Of a DNA stretch of 64,000 bases, positions 26,118-35,597 are shown piece by piece. The position numbers and the translations under genes are program-made. The notes beneath the pieces were generated by a model, which was not told the DNA's origin, did not search any database, and saw only the letters and a list, made by a program, of their open reading frames with translations. Source of the stretch: Bacillus sp. BHET2 (lineage in GTDB: Bacteria > Bacillota > Bacilli > Bacillales > Bacillaceae_B); the NCBI RefSeq assembly GCF_005938125.1, contig NZ_VCQN01000001.1, positions 1,054,001 through 1,118,000 on the forward strand, given 5' to 3'. How positions within the stretch are numbered: the stretch's first letter is position 1; every line of letters starts with the position of its first letter.

Positions 26118-27971
26118 CTATTCTAAGAACCTCAACAAATCACCATACACGATATCATCAGACATCCGTAATTCTTTTCTAACCGTTTCCTTAAACGGTT
26201 CACAAAGTGAATCCCTTGCAGCTTTCTCACTTTTTTTGTCATAGCATACATTATCTTTAAAAATATATTTTCCTGTAATAAAATCTCCATCCCGAAAAAT
26301 AACAGGGTGATTTTCATCACGTGTGAATAGACTATGTCCAAAAGACAGTGTATTCTTCGTCTTGATTCCCATTAAATGAAGAACAGTAGCCCGAATATCG
26401 ATTTCTCCACCTATTGTTTCAATCCTTCTTTCCTGCTGACCCGGCACATGGATAATGAGCGGGACCTGCTGTAGCTTGGAGTGATTGACCGGATTATCTT
26501 CCTGACCCAATAGCTCAAACACTCCTTCTTCATACTTTTCAGAGATCCCATAATGATCTCCATAAAGGACAACAACCGTATCGTCATACATCCCGTTCTC
26601 TTTAAGCTTGTCAAATAACGTCTTGATTGCTTCATCCTCGTACCGTACGGTTGTGACATAGCGATTAACTACATCTTCACTGGTGGCAGCAGCCTCGATA
26701 TACTGATCTTTTTCCTCAAGTAAGAAAGGAAAATGGTTCGTTAATGTGATGATTCGGGTGTAAAATGGTTGCGGAACCTCTTCCAAATACGACACTGTCT
26801 GTTGAAAGAAAGGTATATCCTTTATCCCATAGTTAACAGAATTTTCTTCCGTTACAGAGTAGTCCCTTTTAGAATAGTAGCGATCGTAGCCTAACGAATC
26901 ATACATCATTTCACGGTTCCAAAATGTCCGGTCATTCCCGTGAAAAACAGCTGCATAATAATCCTTTTCCCTTTTTAAAAGATGTGACAGGCTTTTAAAA
27001 TGGTTATCAGGCTTTCGGACAAATGCCGATCCACTGGATAACGGGTATAATCCCGTATCAATCATAAACTCAGCATCCGAGGTTTTTCCTTGTGCTGTTT
27101 GATCATAGACATTTGTGAAATAAAAGCTCTCCTTGATTAATGAATTTAAAAAGGGGGTAATTTCTTCTCCATTCACTTTTTCATTGATCACGAAGTTTTG
27201 GGTCGATTCCATACTGACTAAAATAAGGTTTTTCCCTTTAGCCACACCAAACAAATCTGATTCGTTTTGTTTTTTTGATTTTGTATACTTTATAGATGAT
27301 TCGGTGTCAGATTCACTTGCCATCATATTTGTAATCGGCATTGTTACTGCGATACCAATATCATAAAGGTGGTAATTGTATGGACCAACAGACTTAACCA
27401 TTTGTTCCCTGTCGTAAGATTCAGCAAATAAATAAGGTGATTTCAATAATCCCAACCCAATGGTTATGAAGAGTATTAATAAACTTATTCCACTATAAGC
27501 GAGCTTCCATCTGCTTGTTACGCACACAGATTCCCTCCACTTCCCCATTACTAACCATCCAAATAGGAAAATATCACTCAACAAAAGTAGATCCCACTTG
27601 CTCATCAATTCAAATGTGCTCGGACCAATCCCGCCCACATTTTTAAATTGAAACAAAATCGGAACAGTTACAAAGTCCGAATAAAACCGGAAGTACAATA
27701 AATCACCGTAAAGAAGTCCTGTAGCCACACCAATAATGATGACAAGAAGGATCGGTTTAATCCTCTTAAAGAAATAAAAGCTGAACCCCACTAGTAGCAT
27801 TAATGAACCAATTGGATTAAATAAAATAAGTAATAAATCGAGAAAAGATTCAATATGTAAATTAAACCCGATGAGAGATACAAATACAGTTTTCACCCAA
27901 AGGGAGAGCAGGGCGAAGACTATTAATCTATACGTTTTCAAATGAGAGAAGAAATCATTCATCCTGGTCAC
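26118..27971 (-). CDS. LTA-synthase-like phosphoglycerol transferase (sulfatase family)
   Basis: The 617-residue protein has five N-terminal membrane helices (about 1-190) and an extracellular sulfatase-type domain (about 240-600): NLILVSMESTQNFVIN holds the expected nucleophile Thr position, with PFLNSL, GKTSDAEFMIDTGLYP and VVLYGDHYG. LtaS relatives move glycerophosphate from phosphatidylglycerol to lipoteichoic acid. GTG 27971 overlaps the previous gene's TAG by one base, so it is the third gene of a coupled operon with an acyltransferase/aminotransferase fusion and a PlsY homologue. It is probably a paralogue, not the main LtaS. Confidence 0.88.
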   Translation of the reverse strand: MTRMNDFFSHLKTYRLIVFALLSLWVKTVFVSLIGFNLHIESFLDLLLILFNPIGSLMLLVGFSFYFFKRIKPILLVIIIGVATGLLYGDLLYFRFYSDFVTVPILFQFKNVGGIGPSTFELMSKWDLLLLSDIFLFGWLVMGKWRESVCVTSRWKLAYSGISLLILFITIGLGLLKSPYLFAESYDREQMVKSVGPYNYHLYDIGIAVTMPITNMMASESDTESSIKYTKSKKQNESDLFGVAKGKNLILVSMESTQNFVINEKVNGEEITPFLNSLIKESFYFTNVYDQTAQGKTSDAEFMIDTGLYPLSSGSAFVRKPDNHFKSLSHLLKREKDYYAAVFHGNDRTFWNREMMYDSLGYDRYYSKRDYSVTEENSVNYGIKDIPFFQQTVSYLEEVPQPFYTRIITLTNHFPFLLEEKDQYIEAAATSEDVVNRYVTTVRYEDEAIKTLFDKLKENGMYDDTVVVLYGDHYGISEKYEEGVFELLGQEDNPVNHSKLQQVPLIIHVPGQQERRIETIGGEIDIRATVLHLMGIKTKNTLSFGHSLFTRDENHPVIFRDGDFITGKYIFKDNVCYDKKSEKAARDSLCEPFKETVRKELRMSDDIVYGDLLRFLE

Positions 27972-29578
27972 TATACGACCTTTGGATCAAAAATGCTGTT
28001 ATATTCGTTGATGAGTATTGTCATAGCTTTCAAAACCTTTCGTTCGTTGTGTGTCCCCATTAGTACTATCTGCACCCAGTTCTTTTCAACTAAATAATCA
28101 CTTTCATAACTTAATAGGATGCCTTTTTCCTTACAAATGTCACCAAATTCTCTACTATACTGTTCCCTATTTAGGTCAATTGTAATCACTGCAGGAGAAT
28201 ACGAGTCGTCCCCAAGTAGCCGAATGCCTTCTCGAGTTAAAACACCTTTAATATTTTCGGATATCGTTTTGCTCGTTTCATAGTTAATCAAAGTCAAGGC
28301 TACTTTCAATGCACCTAAAAGATTAGATGAATGAGTAAAGGGAATACTCCCTTCCATGGCGTACATTCCAACATCCAAATACCTTGGGATCGATGGACTT
28401 GGTTTGATCTCATCACGATGGAATATGAGCGCTAAACCAGGGTAAGAACCCAGACCTTTTCCACTTACAGAAGTGGCCATATACAATTCCTTAAAATCAA
28501 CAGGAATTGTACCGACAGAGCTGCAAGCATCCACACATAATTCCACCTCGTAGGATTGACAAAGGGTCAGTATGGCATCGATGTCAAATAAGTAGCCGGT
28601 GGATGTTTCACAATGAACCGTCCATAACCACTTAATGTGAGAATCCTCTTGAAGTAAGGATTCTATTTCCTCTAACTGGATTCCCTGATTCCATTCTTTC
28701 TCGATTGTGTGAAAAGATAAGTTGAACCTTTCTCCATGATCAATTAAGCGGTAGCCAAATTCCCCGTTTGCAAGTATGAGCCCTTTACCAGAAAACGCTT
28801 TCAACTGGGCTGCAACCATATCATTTGATAAGGTGCCAGTCCCAACTGCCACCTGTACATAATTGGAATTAGTCAATTCACGTAATCTTTGTCTTACTAC
28901 ACCCATTTCATCAATGAACGAGCTGCTTCTATGAGATGTCGCTTCACTTTGGAATTCTGCTTCAACCTTTTTATGTATAGGTACGGGACCAGGTAGAAAT
29001 GAGTGGAAGTTAGAGTCTCCTCCCTTTCGAATCATTAAACGTTGAAAAGCTTTAGAGGAATTCTCAAAACTTTCTCGAGTCAAATACATGGGTTGGAATT
29101 CCGCCCCTTCTTCACCGACAAGATCAGCGAAAGGTTGGAAGCCAATTCTCTTATAGAGTTTGAGCTGTCGAACCGTCCCAGAGATCAACGCAACCGTGTA
29201 GCCTTTCTCTAAACAGTACGAAACCAATCTCTCACATAATTGATAAAATACCCTTGTACTCCTATATTCTTCTTTAACTGATAATAATCTGATTTCACAA
29301 GGGATTGCATTTCCGGGTAAATAGTCGTCCAGGCCATTCAGTTTTTGATCCAGTGAAAAAGGACGCTTGGCACGGACAGCAATCATTCCAATGACTTCAT
29401 TCTGTACCTTTGCAATAACATATGTGTTTTCATCATGGAATTTATCCACAAGTTTTTTGTTATCATTGCCTTCATGCTGAGGAATTTCTTCCACGAAGGT
29501 TTGATAATTTAATGAGTAGATTTGTTGAAATTCTAGAGGGTTATTTGCAATTTTAAATACAATAGTATGATTATTCAT
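27971..29578 (-). CDS. GNAT-type acyltransferase fused to class V aminotransferase
   Basis: The 535-residue protein has two domains. Residues 1-175 resemble long-chain acyltransferase GNATs of the autoinducer-synthase/PEP-CTERM-associated type (NYQTFVEEIPQH, IRLLSVKEEYRS, LYKRIGFQPF). Residues about 185-530 form a PLP fold-type I class V aminotransferase like the AGXT/PhnW group: LPGPVPIHKKV, SHRSSSF, CVDACSSVGTIPVD, and the PLP lysine in SVSGKGLGSYPG. The fusion suggests transamination and acylation of one product. It lies between a PlsY homologue (11 bases upstream) and an LTA-synthase-like gene, so a lipid or envelope substrate is inferred. Confidence 0.85.
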   Translation of the reverse strand: MNNHTIVFKIANNPLEFQQIYSLNYQTFVEEIPQHEGNDNKKLVDKFHDENTYVIAKVQNEVIGMIAVRAKRPFSLDQKLNGLDDYLPGNAIPCEIRLLSVKEEYRSTRVFYQLCERLVSYCLEKGYTVALISGTVRQLKLYKRIGFQPFADLVGEEGAEFQPMYLTRESFENSSKAFQRLMIRKGGDSNFHSFLPGPVPIHKKVEAEFQSEATSHRSSSFIDEMGVVRQRLRELTNSNYVQVAVGTGTLSNDMVAAQLKAFSGKGLILANGEFGYRLIDHGERFNLSFHTIEKEWNQGIQLEEIESLLQEDSHIKWLWTVHCETSTGYLFDIDAILTLCQSYEVELCVDACSSVGTIPVDFKELYMATSVSGKGLGSYPGLALIFHRDEIKPSPSIPRYLDVGMYAMEGSIPFTHSSNLLGALKVALTLINYETSKTISENIKGVLTREGIRLLGDDSYSPAVITIDLNREQYSREFGDICKEKGILLSYESDYLVEKNWVQIVLMGTHNERKVLKAMTILINEYNSIFDPKVV

Positions 29579-29589
29579 TCTTATACCTC

Positions 29590-30168
29590 CTATGTATCGA
29601 CTGATTGATGAAGTGATCGTTTATGCAATAAGAGAACAACCAGAAACAACATTAATAAACCGGTGGAAAGGCTGAATGAACCCTCAATCACATATACCGT
29701 AACCGGAATGGTTGTCATTGAAAGGAATCCGGCTAACTTGTACTTCCGGAAAATGCTTAGGGTTATCCCCATAGCAAGGGCGAAAATGGCAATGCTGAAA
29801 GGACAAAAAAATAATGCCGTAGCTAAATAAGCAACGACTCCTTTACCACCATGAAATCCAAGTTGGACCGGAAAAACATGTCCCAGCATGACGAATATGG
29901 AGCTAAGGACTAAAAAACCTTCCCCTTCTACCAATAGGGATGTAATCGTTAATGCGAAAATGACTTTTCCAGCATCGATCAGGAGAGTCAGTAAAAAACC
30001 TTTTTTACCCAACGCTCTCCCTGCGTTCGTCGCTCCCACATTGCCACTGCCTAACTTTCTGATATCCACTCCCGAAAGCCATTTCACTACATAATAAGCT
30101 CCGGTTAAACTGCCCAGTCCGTAAGAAAGCAAAACGATGACACTTATGATCATACTTTGACTCAACAT
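29590..30168 (-). CDS. PlsY-family glycerol-3-phosphate acyltransferase homologue
   Basis: The 192-residue membrane protein has the PlsY motifs: GSGNVGATNAGRALGKKG (motif 1, residues about 41-58) and GHVFPVQLGFHGGKGVV (motif 2, about 96-112). PlsY transfers acyl from acyl-phosphate to glycerol-3-phosphate in the membrane. As the first gene of an operon with an acyltransferase/aminotransferase fusion and an LTA-synthase-like enzyme, it is probably a dedicated paralogue; the housekeeping plsY usually lies beside parE/parC. Confidence 0.88.
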   Translation of the reverse strand: MLSQSMIISVIVLLSYGLGSLTGAYYVVKWLSGVDIRKLGSGNVGATNAGRALGKKGFLLTLLIDAGKVIFALTITSLLVEGEGFLVLSSIFVMLGHVFPVQLGFHGGKGVVAYLATALFFCPFSIAIFALAMGITLSIFRKYKLAGFLSMTTIPVTVYVIEGSFSLSTGLLMLFLVVLLLHKRSLHQSVDT

Positions 30169-30232
30169 ATTTACACCCAGCTTTTCTTATATGTTAATAG
30201 ACGATTGAACCAATAAAAAAGTTTCATAATAT

Positions 30233-30961
30233 TTACATCTTCCCCAACTGCTTCTTCCCAAGAAGAAAAAAAGGGGAATATAGAATTGAAAACAGGATTA
30301 AACTGACTCCTTCAAGTGACAAGAGGTACCAAGGATAATCTCCTAAGTAATCGATAGGATTCGTATTATACGGCTTATGTATAAGAAACATATAGTTCGC
30401 TCCAAAGGTTACGTCCACCACATATACGATGGTTGCCATCGCATTTAATGCAAGAAACGCCCTTACGAGAGAAGAAAATGTCAATTTGTACCCTTCTATC
30501 CACACCATGTACAAACAAGATAGTACAATCACCATATGGGCTAAAAAAAATTGGAAATATCGAAAATGGGGAAAACCAAAAAATAATTCAGGTGTAATAA
30601 TTGCGATAAACGCACCTGACATACTCACAAAGAAACTGATTTCAAAAACCCTATAGCTTTTTGTTATCAGCATGATTGCACAAAGATATAATGATAAAGA
30701 ACATAGCTGAAAGGGTAAGTTTATGGTTAGGTCCCACCGATCATTTAGGATATACCACATCTGAAAGGTAAATTCACTCAAAACAAGGAAAACAACCAAC
30801 ATCCATTTCAACATGCTCTTCGTATGTCCTTGTATATTGGACCTAAACACATACAACCCCATCATGCATCCAAAAGAAACTATAATGGCAGCCAAATGAG
30901 AAACAGAAAACAACTCAAATGGATACTCATCATACCTGAAATTCATAAACTCTCGAACCAC
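30233..30961 (-). CDS. TIGR02206/YwaF-family membrane protein
   Basis: The protein has six to seven membrane helices and the family opening YPFELFSVSHLAAIIV, LNLPFQLCSLSLYL-type middle (seen as INLPFQLCSLSLYLCAI) and ending DYPWYLLSLEGVSLILF. Function is not known. The start is uncertain: a strong GGGAGGGGG best fits GTG 30961, with ATG 30946 as alternative. It lies 64 bases upstream of the PlsY homologue on the same strand and may share its transcript. Confidence 0.8.
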   Translation of the reverse strand: MVREFMNFRYDEYPFELFSVSHLAAIIVSFGCMMGLYVFRSNIQGHTKSMLKWMLVVFLVLSEFTFQMWYILNDRWDLTINLPFQLCSLSLYLCAIMLITKSYRVFEISFFVSMSGAFIAIITPELFFGFPHFRYFQFFLAHMVIVLSCLYMVWIEGYKLTFSSLVRAFLALNAMATIVYVVDVTFGANYMFLIHKPYNTNPIDYLGDYPWYLLSLEGVSLILFSILYSPFFLLGKKQLGKM

Positions 30962-31029
30962 CCTACTCAATCCCCCTCCCTTCACCCATCTATACTATAT
31001 TCTCTCATCACCCCATCAATTCCTTTAAA

Positions 31030-31104
31030 GGGACGGACCTCACCTTCATCACCCACTTCCCTTCTATCAAGCCTTTCTTTACTATCCAGTCAGGGACGGA
31101 CCTT
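31030..31104. repeat. Two direct copies of the GGGACGGACC repeat
   Basis: GGGACGGACCTC at 31030-31041 and GGGACGGACCTT at 31093-31104 lie in the same orientation, 63 bases apart, in a gap without genes. Confidence 0.8.
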
Positions 31105-31210
31105 CACTAAACTATTCCAACTCTTAGCTTCATTTTATGTATGAGGAAAAAGTAGATAGCTACGATTTTGTAGTGTCTACCTTTATGAGGACAACATGAG
31201 ATGAAATTCA

Positions 31211-31247
31211 AAAAACCTCCCAATTCCAATTCGGAATGGGAGGTTTT
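31211..31247. terminator. Terminator after the alpha/beta hydrolase gene
   Basis: AAAACCTCCCAATTCC and GGAATGGGAGGTTTT pair around a 5-base loop with one bulge, 5 bases past the stop on the minus strand and followed there by six T. Confidence 0.85.
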
Positions 31248-31251
31248 CATT

Positions 31252-32049
31252 CTATTGAACCTTACGCAAAGAAACATCCTGATGAATGAATATAAAGTCA
31301 AGGGCAAGTCGATTGAACTCATTTGGCTTTTCCACATTGCATACATGCCCACAACCATCAAGAAATACCTTCGTTGCACCCGTGTCTCCAAATGTGTCCT
31401 CCTTTAATGAGCGAACAAACAAGTGATCTTCTTTACCCGATATGTATAGCTTTGGAATATGGGAAGCCCGTTCTTGAACATTAGCATAAGTAGATTTCAC
31501 ATAAGGAGTTAGACGATACCACCCCAGAAAATCTTTCCGCTTCATTTTTTTTGCTTCCCTTATGAATAGCTTCCTAGAAATTTTATGATTACTCTTAGGC
31601 ATCATCACATAGGCGAATAATTTATATAACCACATAAACGGAACCAGGTTTTTCACTGCATGACCGAGCTTCAACAAAGTGTTTGAAAAAAATGTAAATC
31701 GGGTTATACACCCTCCCATGACAGCAGATTTCACACGATGTGGAACCTTTTGCAATAACTCATGGATAACCACAGACCCGAGCGATATCCCGATGAAATG
31801 GGCTTTTTCCATCCCGATGTCATCGAGTACATCAACCACTTCACGCACAATTAAATCGATTGTAAACGGCTCATTATATGATTCGATTCCTGGTGAATGG
31901 CCATGACCGGGTAAATGAATCGTGACGACGTTATAAAATTCTTTGAAAGTTTCCAGTTGTTTGGAGAAGATCTTTGAATTCCCCCCGATTCCATGGAGAA
32001 ACACTACATATTCTTTGCCGACTCCCTGTTGAACGTTGTATTCTAGCAT
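31252..32049 (-). CDS. Alpha/beta-fold hydrolase
   Basis: The 265-residue protein has the oxyanion strand VVFLHGIGGNSKIF, the LPGHGHSPG loop, the nucleophile elbow FIGISLGSVVIHEL (Ser in GISLGS) and the C-terminal His in DGCGHVCNVEKP, giving a full catalytic triad with Asp in SGKEDHLF. No signal peptide is seen. It is an esterase or lyase of unknown substrate. GGAGAG precedes the ATG, and it is monocistronic. Confidence 0.85.
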   Translation of the reverse strand: MLEYNVQQGVGKEYVVFLHGIGGNSKIFSKQLETFKEFYNVVTIHLPGHGHSPGIESYNEPFTIDLIVREVVDVLDDIGMEKAHFIGISLGSVVIHELLQKVPHRVKSAVMGGCITRFTFFSNTLLKLGHAVKNLVPFMWLYKLFAYVMMPKSNHKISRKLFIREAKKMKRKDFLGWYRLTPYVKSTYANVQERASHIPKLYISGKEDHLFVRSLKEDTFGDTGATKVFLDGCGHVCNVEKPNEFNRLALDFIFIHQDVSLRKVQ

Positions 32050-32310
32050 TCATTCTCTCCTTAAAAACAGCACAACCTACCAAAAGAATGGAATGGATCA
32101 GGCGAGCGACCTATCGCCGTTTTGCTTTCATTAACAAAAACATCAATGAGAAAATCGGTTTTCAATCCGGTCGCATGACACATTCTAAGCTCTTGAAGCC
32201 TTACCTTAATGTATCTTACATTCTATCCTATCTGCAGGTGATTTGTCATATAAGTTCTGAAGAATTTCCGAACATTTTGTGATGAAAGAGAGAATACTGG
32301 TCATTTTTAT

Positions 32311-32648
32311 TTAGATTTCTTCGACACTGCACGACTGAATTGGCTTAGAGTTTACTGAAATATCCTTCATATATCCAACTAGCTTCTCTTTATCAATAGA
32401 GTAATGTAAGAACAAATTCCCGCTCAAGATTTCGTTAAAATTTCCAAACAAAAAGCCCAATTCCAGTAATAGATTTGGACTTCCCTTAAATAACCATATA
32501 CCACTTACCTTAATAAATAATATGCCGAAACAGCCAGTGATAGTTTATACTTTACGAATATTTCAATTCTACTTTTTATCATATCAATATTAAGTACTGT
32601 GAGAATTCCTATTAATAAGAGAACATTTTTACTCCCATTGTTTCTCAC
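32311..32648 (-). pseudogene. Frameshifted small membrane protein gene downstream of DUF3231
   Basis: From GTG 32648 a 47-residue frame (VRNNGSKNVLLLIGILTVLN...LAVSAYYLLR) ends at TAA 32505-32507. Overlapping its end, another frame is open for about 70 codons to TAA 32311-32313 and reads like real protein (SPNLLLELGFLFGNFNEIL, LFLHYSIDKEKLVGYMKDIS). One base change near 32515-32530 would join them into a protein of about 112 residues with two hydrophobic segments. It starts 14 bases after the DUF3231 stop. I do not recognise the family; coding character is inferred from composition only. Confidence 0.5.
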
Positions 32649-32661
32649 TCCCAATCATCCC

Positions 32662-33663
32662 TCATTCATGTAAATCTCTCCTACTTTTCTGCTGTGGTGG
32701 CTGCTCCATCCACCCCCGCTCCACTAAAAGTTTGAGTCCTGCCGATCCATATTTCATGATTTCGGTTACAAACAATGAGTAATGAACGGCTAAGTCCTTT
32801 CTCAAAGACATCGTAATCGCATGACAAAGTGTCGAAAGACCTACTGAATTCGATGAGGAGATAATAAAAAGCATAAGCTTCTCTGAAAAAGGGGGAATTG
32901 TAGAGTCTGTCACCTCCATTGAAACGGGATAGGTTGGAAACGCATCATCTTTTACCAACACATTATTAAAAGTGGTGATTTGCTTTTCACTAAGCTTTTT
33001 CCCTTTTTTAAGATACTCTTTCACTTCCCTGTCTTTCGAGGTTTGGATGAATCCTTTCAATAGAATAATTCCAATACAATTTCGCTCAATCACAAAGAAT
33101 AATTCACTCTGTTCCAATGCATTAAGTGGCCTTGTTTCTCCAAACCAGTTCTCTAATAGAGAAGGCTGGTGGGATGTGTACTCAATGGAATGAGGATAAT
33201 TGATTTTGGGTGGGCGATCATAGATGCCTTTTTCCAGCATCAACTTCAATGATCTTTTGTAAATGGATAAATTTTTCTTCAATGCCTCTTCAAAAAGTTC
33301 ATAAATATCTGTTCGGGCAACCGTGCCCACAAGGGTCGTATAATGGCTATTCGTGACCTGTCCCCCACGATAGACGAAGCTAAGCGCGAATAGGTCCGTG
33401 TATAGAGGAGGAGCAGAGGCGTCAATATCCTTATCAGTAAAGCCATTTGGAACCGGAAAGCTTTCAGACATAAAGATGGTTTCAATCTTATTCATTATTT
33501 CTACATTAGCGTCTAGACTTTCTTTAGTGATGGATTTAATTCCTTCGTCTAGAAGATATGTAAGAAAATGAGCAAAAAAACAATTTAATGCTGAACACTT
33601 AATATAAGTCGTCCACAAAGCGGAGATTTCTGCAGTCGTCAGTCTTATGTCATTTTTCTCCAT
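32662..33663 (-). CDS. DUF3231 family protein
   Basis: The 333-residue protein consists of two similar halves (about 1-165 and 175-325), each a helical bundle: LTTAEISALWTTYIKCSALNCFFAHFL and LNALEQSELFFVIERNCIGIILLKGF. This is the DUF3231 pattern, related to ferritin-like and CotF spore coat proteins. No function is established; a link to spores is inference from the family's distribution. GGAGTCG lies before the ATG. A frameshifted small gene follows on the same strand. Confidence 0.85.
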   Translation of the reverse strand: MEKNDIRLTTAEISALWTTYIKCSALNCFFAHFLTYLLDEGIKSITKESLDANVEIMNKIETIFMSESFPVPNGFTDKDIDASAPPLYTDLFALSFVYRGGQVTNSHYTTLVGTVARTDIYELFEEALKKNLSIYKRSLKLMLEKGIYDRPPKINYPHSIEYTSHQPSLLENWFGETRPLNALEQSELFFVIERNCIGIILLKGFIQTSKDREVKEYLKKGKKLSEKQITTFNNVLVKDDAFPTYPVSMEVTDSTIPPFSEKLMLFIISSSNSVGLSTLCHAITMSLRKDLAVHYSLFVTEIMKYGSAGLKLLVERGWMEQPPQQKSRRDLHE

Positions 33664-33876
33664 CTTTCGACTCCTTTTCTTTTTTTCTTAGTGTTATCAC
33701 GATCTTGTAAGTTATTCCTCATTCATTTAGTTCCCGGCTTTTTGCCCCGTGTCGATAGTCTTACCTGTCATCTTCCTTTAATACAATGTTTACACACCCT
33801 TTTCTAAATTAGTGCTTACATTTCATATTCATTTTATATCCTTGAACTGAGCCTAAATCAGAAAGGAGAAAAAAAC

Positions 33877-34773
33877 ATGAATATGATTGTCAAAAATGTT
33901 TGTTTATCAGCTGCTATTATCGGAATAGGTGCTTCTACTGTTCAGCCGGCCTTGGCACAATCGGGACACCATTCCATGAATGACAACAAGATATTAAATA
34001 TTGCACACCGAGGTGGATCAGGTTACGCACCGGAACATACCCTTCCATCTTACGAGCTTGGGGATGAAATGGGAGGAGACTACATAGAACTTGATCTCCA
34101 AATGACAGAAGATGGCAAATTAATTGCCATGCATGATGAAACCCTTGATCGAACTACGAACGGAACCGGATTAGTAAAGGATCACACACTAGAAGAAATT
34201 AAGAAGTTGGATGCAGGGTCTTGGTTCAATGACATGTACCCAGATAAGGCAAAGCCTGAATATAATAAGCTGAGGGTGCAGACACTAGAGGAAATCATTC
34301 AACACTTTGGAAAAAACAAACACTATTACATCGAAACGAAGTCACCTGAAGTATATCCAGGTATGGAAGAAAAGTTACTTAAGATTTTGGACGAATATAA
34401 CTTGACGAGACAAAACGGTCCTTCAAGTAAAGTAATCATCCAATCCTTTAGTGAAGCAAGCCTTCAAAAGGTACACGGTTTGAATGATAATATTCCTCTT
34501 GTGCAGCTAATTGATTATAAGAAGGATGCCACCATCACGGATGAGAAGCTTGACCATTATGAGGAATATGCAGTTGGACTTGGTATGAGCTATAAGAAGA
34601 TTGATCAAGACTATGTGAATAAAGTGCGGGAACACGGTCTACTGATTCATCCTTATACAGTTCTTGAGAAGGAAGATATGAAAAGATTGATTAAATGGGG
34701 AGTTACCGGTATGTTCACGAATTACCCTGATCGATTGGACGAAGTATTACACGAGTTGAAAAAGAAACACTGA
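33877..34773 (+). CDS. glpQ: Secreted glycerophosphodiester phosphodiesterase
   Basis: The 298-residue protein has a signal peptide (about 1-27, ending ALAQ) and the GDPD fold: [19 protein letters not shown] with catalytic His and Glu, [28 protein letters not shown] with metal ligands and second catalytic His, and [12 protein letters not shown]. It hydrolyses glycerophosphodiesters, from lipids or teichoic acid, to glycerol-3-phosphate outside the cell. GAAAGGAG lies before the ATG. A perfect terminator follows. Confidence 0.92.
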   Translation: MNMIVKNVCLSAAIIGIGASTVQPALAQSGHHSMNDNKILNIAHRGGSGYAPEHTLPSYELGDEMGGDYIELDLQMTEDGKLIAMHDETLDRTTNGTGLVKDHTLEEIKKLDAGSWFNDMYPDKAKPEYNKLRVQTLEEIIQHFGKNKHYYIETKSPEVYPGMEEKLLKILDEYNLTRQNGPSSKVIIQSFSEASLQKVHGLNDNIPLVQLIDYKKDATITDEKLDHYEEYAVGLGMSYKKIDQDYVNKVREHGLLIHPYTVLEKEDMKRLIKWGVTGMFTNYPDRLDEVLHELKKKH

Positions 34774-34784
34774 TAGAATCCATT

Positions 34785-34816
34785 AAAGAGAGCTGCCAAT
34801 AATGGCAGCTCTCTTT
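34785..34816. terminator. Terminator after glpQ
   Basis: AAAGAGAGCTGCCA and its exact complement flank a short ATA-type loop. It lies between convergent genes and can serve both. Confidence 0.85.
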
Positions 34817-34817
34817 C

Positions 34818-35114
34818 CTATCCATGTTTATTTTCATATTTCACGAAAAATGGCAGTATCAGTGAAATAACAAATGCCAATAATACAATGAAACCAAAAG
34901 TCATCGGCTTTGATAATCCTTGCTCAGGTGCTATCAATAAACCGAACACAACGGCTGGTACAATAATAAGAAAAGAAACGAAGAATTTCGAGGCAAAATT
35001 GATGGTATGTCTTTTACCACATTGTTTGCATTCTATTGGTTTATAGGAGCTCCATATAGAGAATAATAACTCTTTCCATTGGAACTGATTCTTACAACTA
35101 GCACATTTCTGCAA
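34818..35114 (-). CDS. Zinc-ribbon membrane protein of TIGR04104 type
   Basis: The 98-residue protein has two CxxC pairs 31 residues apart (C4-x2-C7 and C35-x2-C38), the CXXC_20_CXXC-like zinc ribbon, followed by two membrane helices (about 47-66 and 74-91). The family is of unknown function and common in Bacillaceae. The gene ends 2 bases past the glpQ terminator. Confidence 0.8.
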   Translation of the reverse strand: MQKCASCKNQFQWKELLFSIWSSYKPIECKQCGKRHTINFASKFFVSFLIIVPAVVFGLLIAPEQGLSKPMTFGFIVLLAFVISLILPFFVKYENKHG

Positions 35115-35208
35115 AGCACTTCCCCCTATGTAAAGCTTCTAACCTTTAATCCAGTTTACCATTTTTAGCACTGGAGTAGTAGATAACCTATTAATTCTCA
35201 CCTCTTGT

Positions 35209-35529
35209 TTAGTGACGGGGACCCCAAAGAATAACCGATACACCAATGAGACAGATGAGTGCGCCCAGCCAATCGTAAAGATCAGGCGTTTTCTTGTCTA
35301 TGCCCCAGCCCCATAAAATGGCCAGTACAATAAATACTCCTCCGTAAGCGGCATAAACTCTTCCGAAAGACGGAAACTTCTGAAGAGTAGGAATGATCCC
35401 ATATATGACGAGAATAATGCTTCCGCTTATCCCGAACCAATATGGTTTTCCTTCTCTCAACCATATCCATATTAAATATCCTCCGCCAATTTCAGCGATC
35501 CCTGCTATTACGAATAAGAGAATTGACAT
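35209..35529 (-). CDS. YnfA-family (UPF0060) small membrane protein
   Basis: The 106-residue protein has four membrane helices and matches the UPF0060 pattern: AGIAEIGGGYLIWIWLREGKPYWFG, FGRVYAAYGGVFIVLAILWGW and DLYDWLGALICLIGVSVILWGPR. It is related to the SMR transporter superfamily; substrate is unknown. ATG 35529 lies 13 bases from GGAGG, and an in-frame CTG six bases upstream of the ATG has better spacing, so the start is uncertain. Confidence 0.9.
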   Translation of the reverse strand: MSILLFVIAGIAEIGGGYLIWIWLREGKPYWFGISGSIILVIYGIIPTLQKFPSFGRVYAAYGGVFIVLAILWGWGIDKKTPDLYDWLGALICLIGVSVILWGPRH

Positions 35530-35597
35530 TTTCAGTCTTGATCCTCCTTTCAACGTTCTGTACTTTATATTTTATTCCAATTAGATTGTTAGCGATA

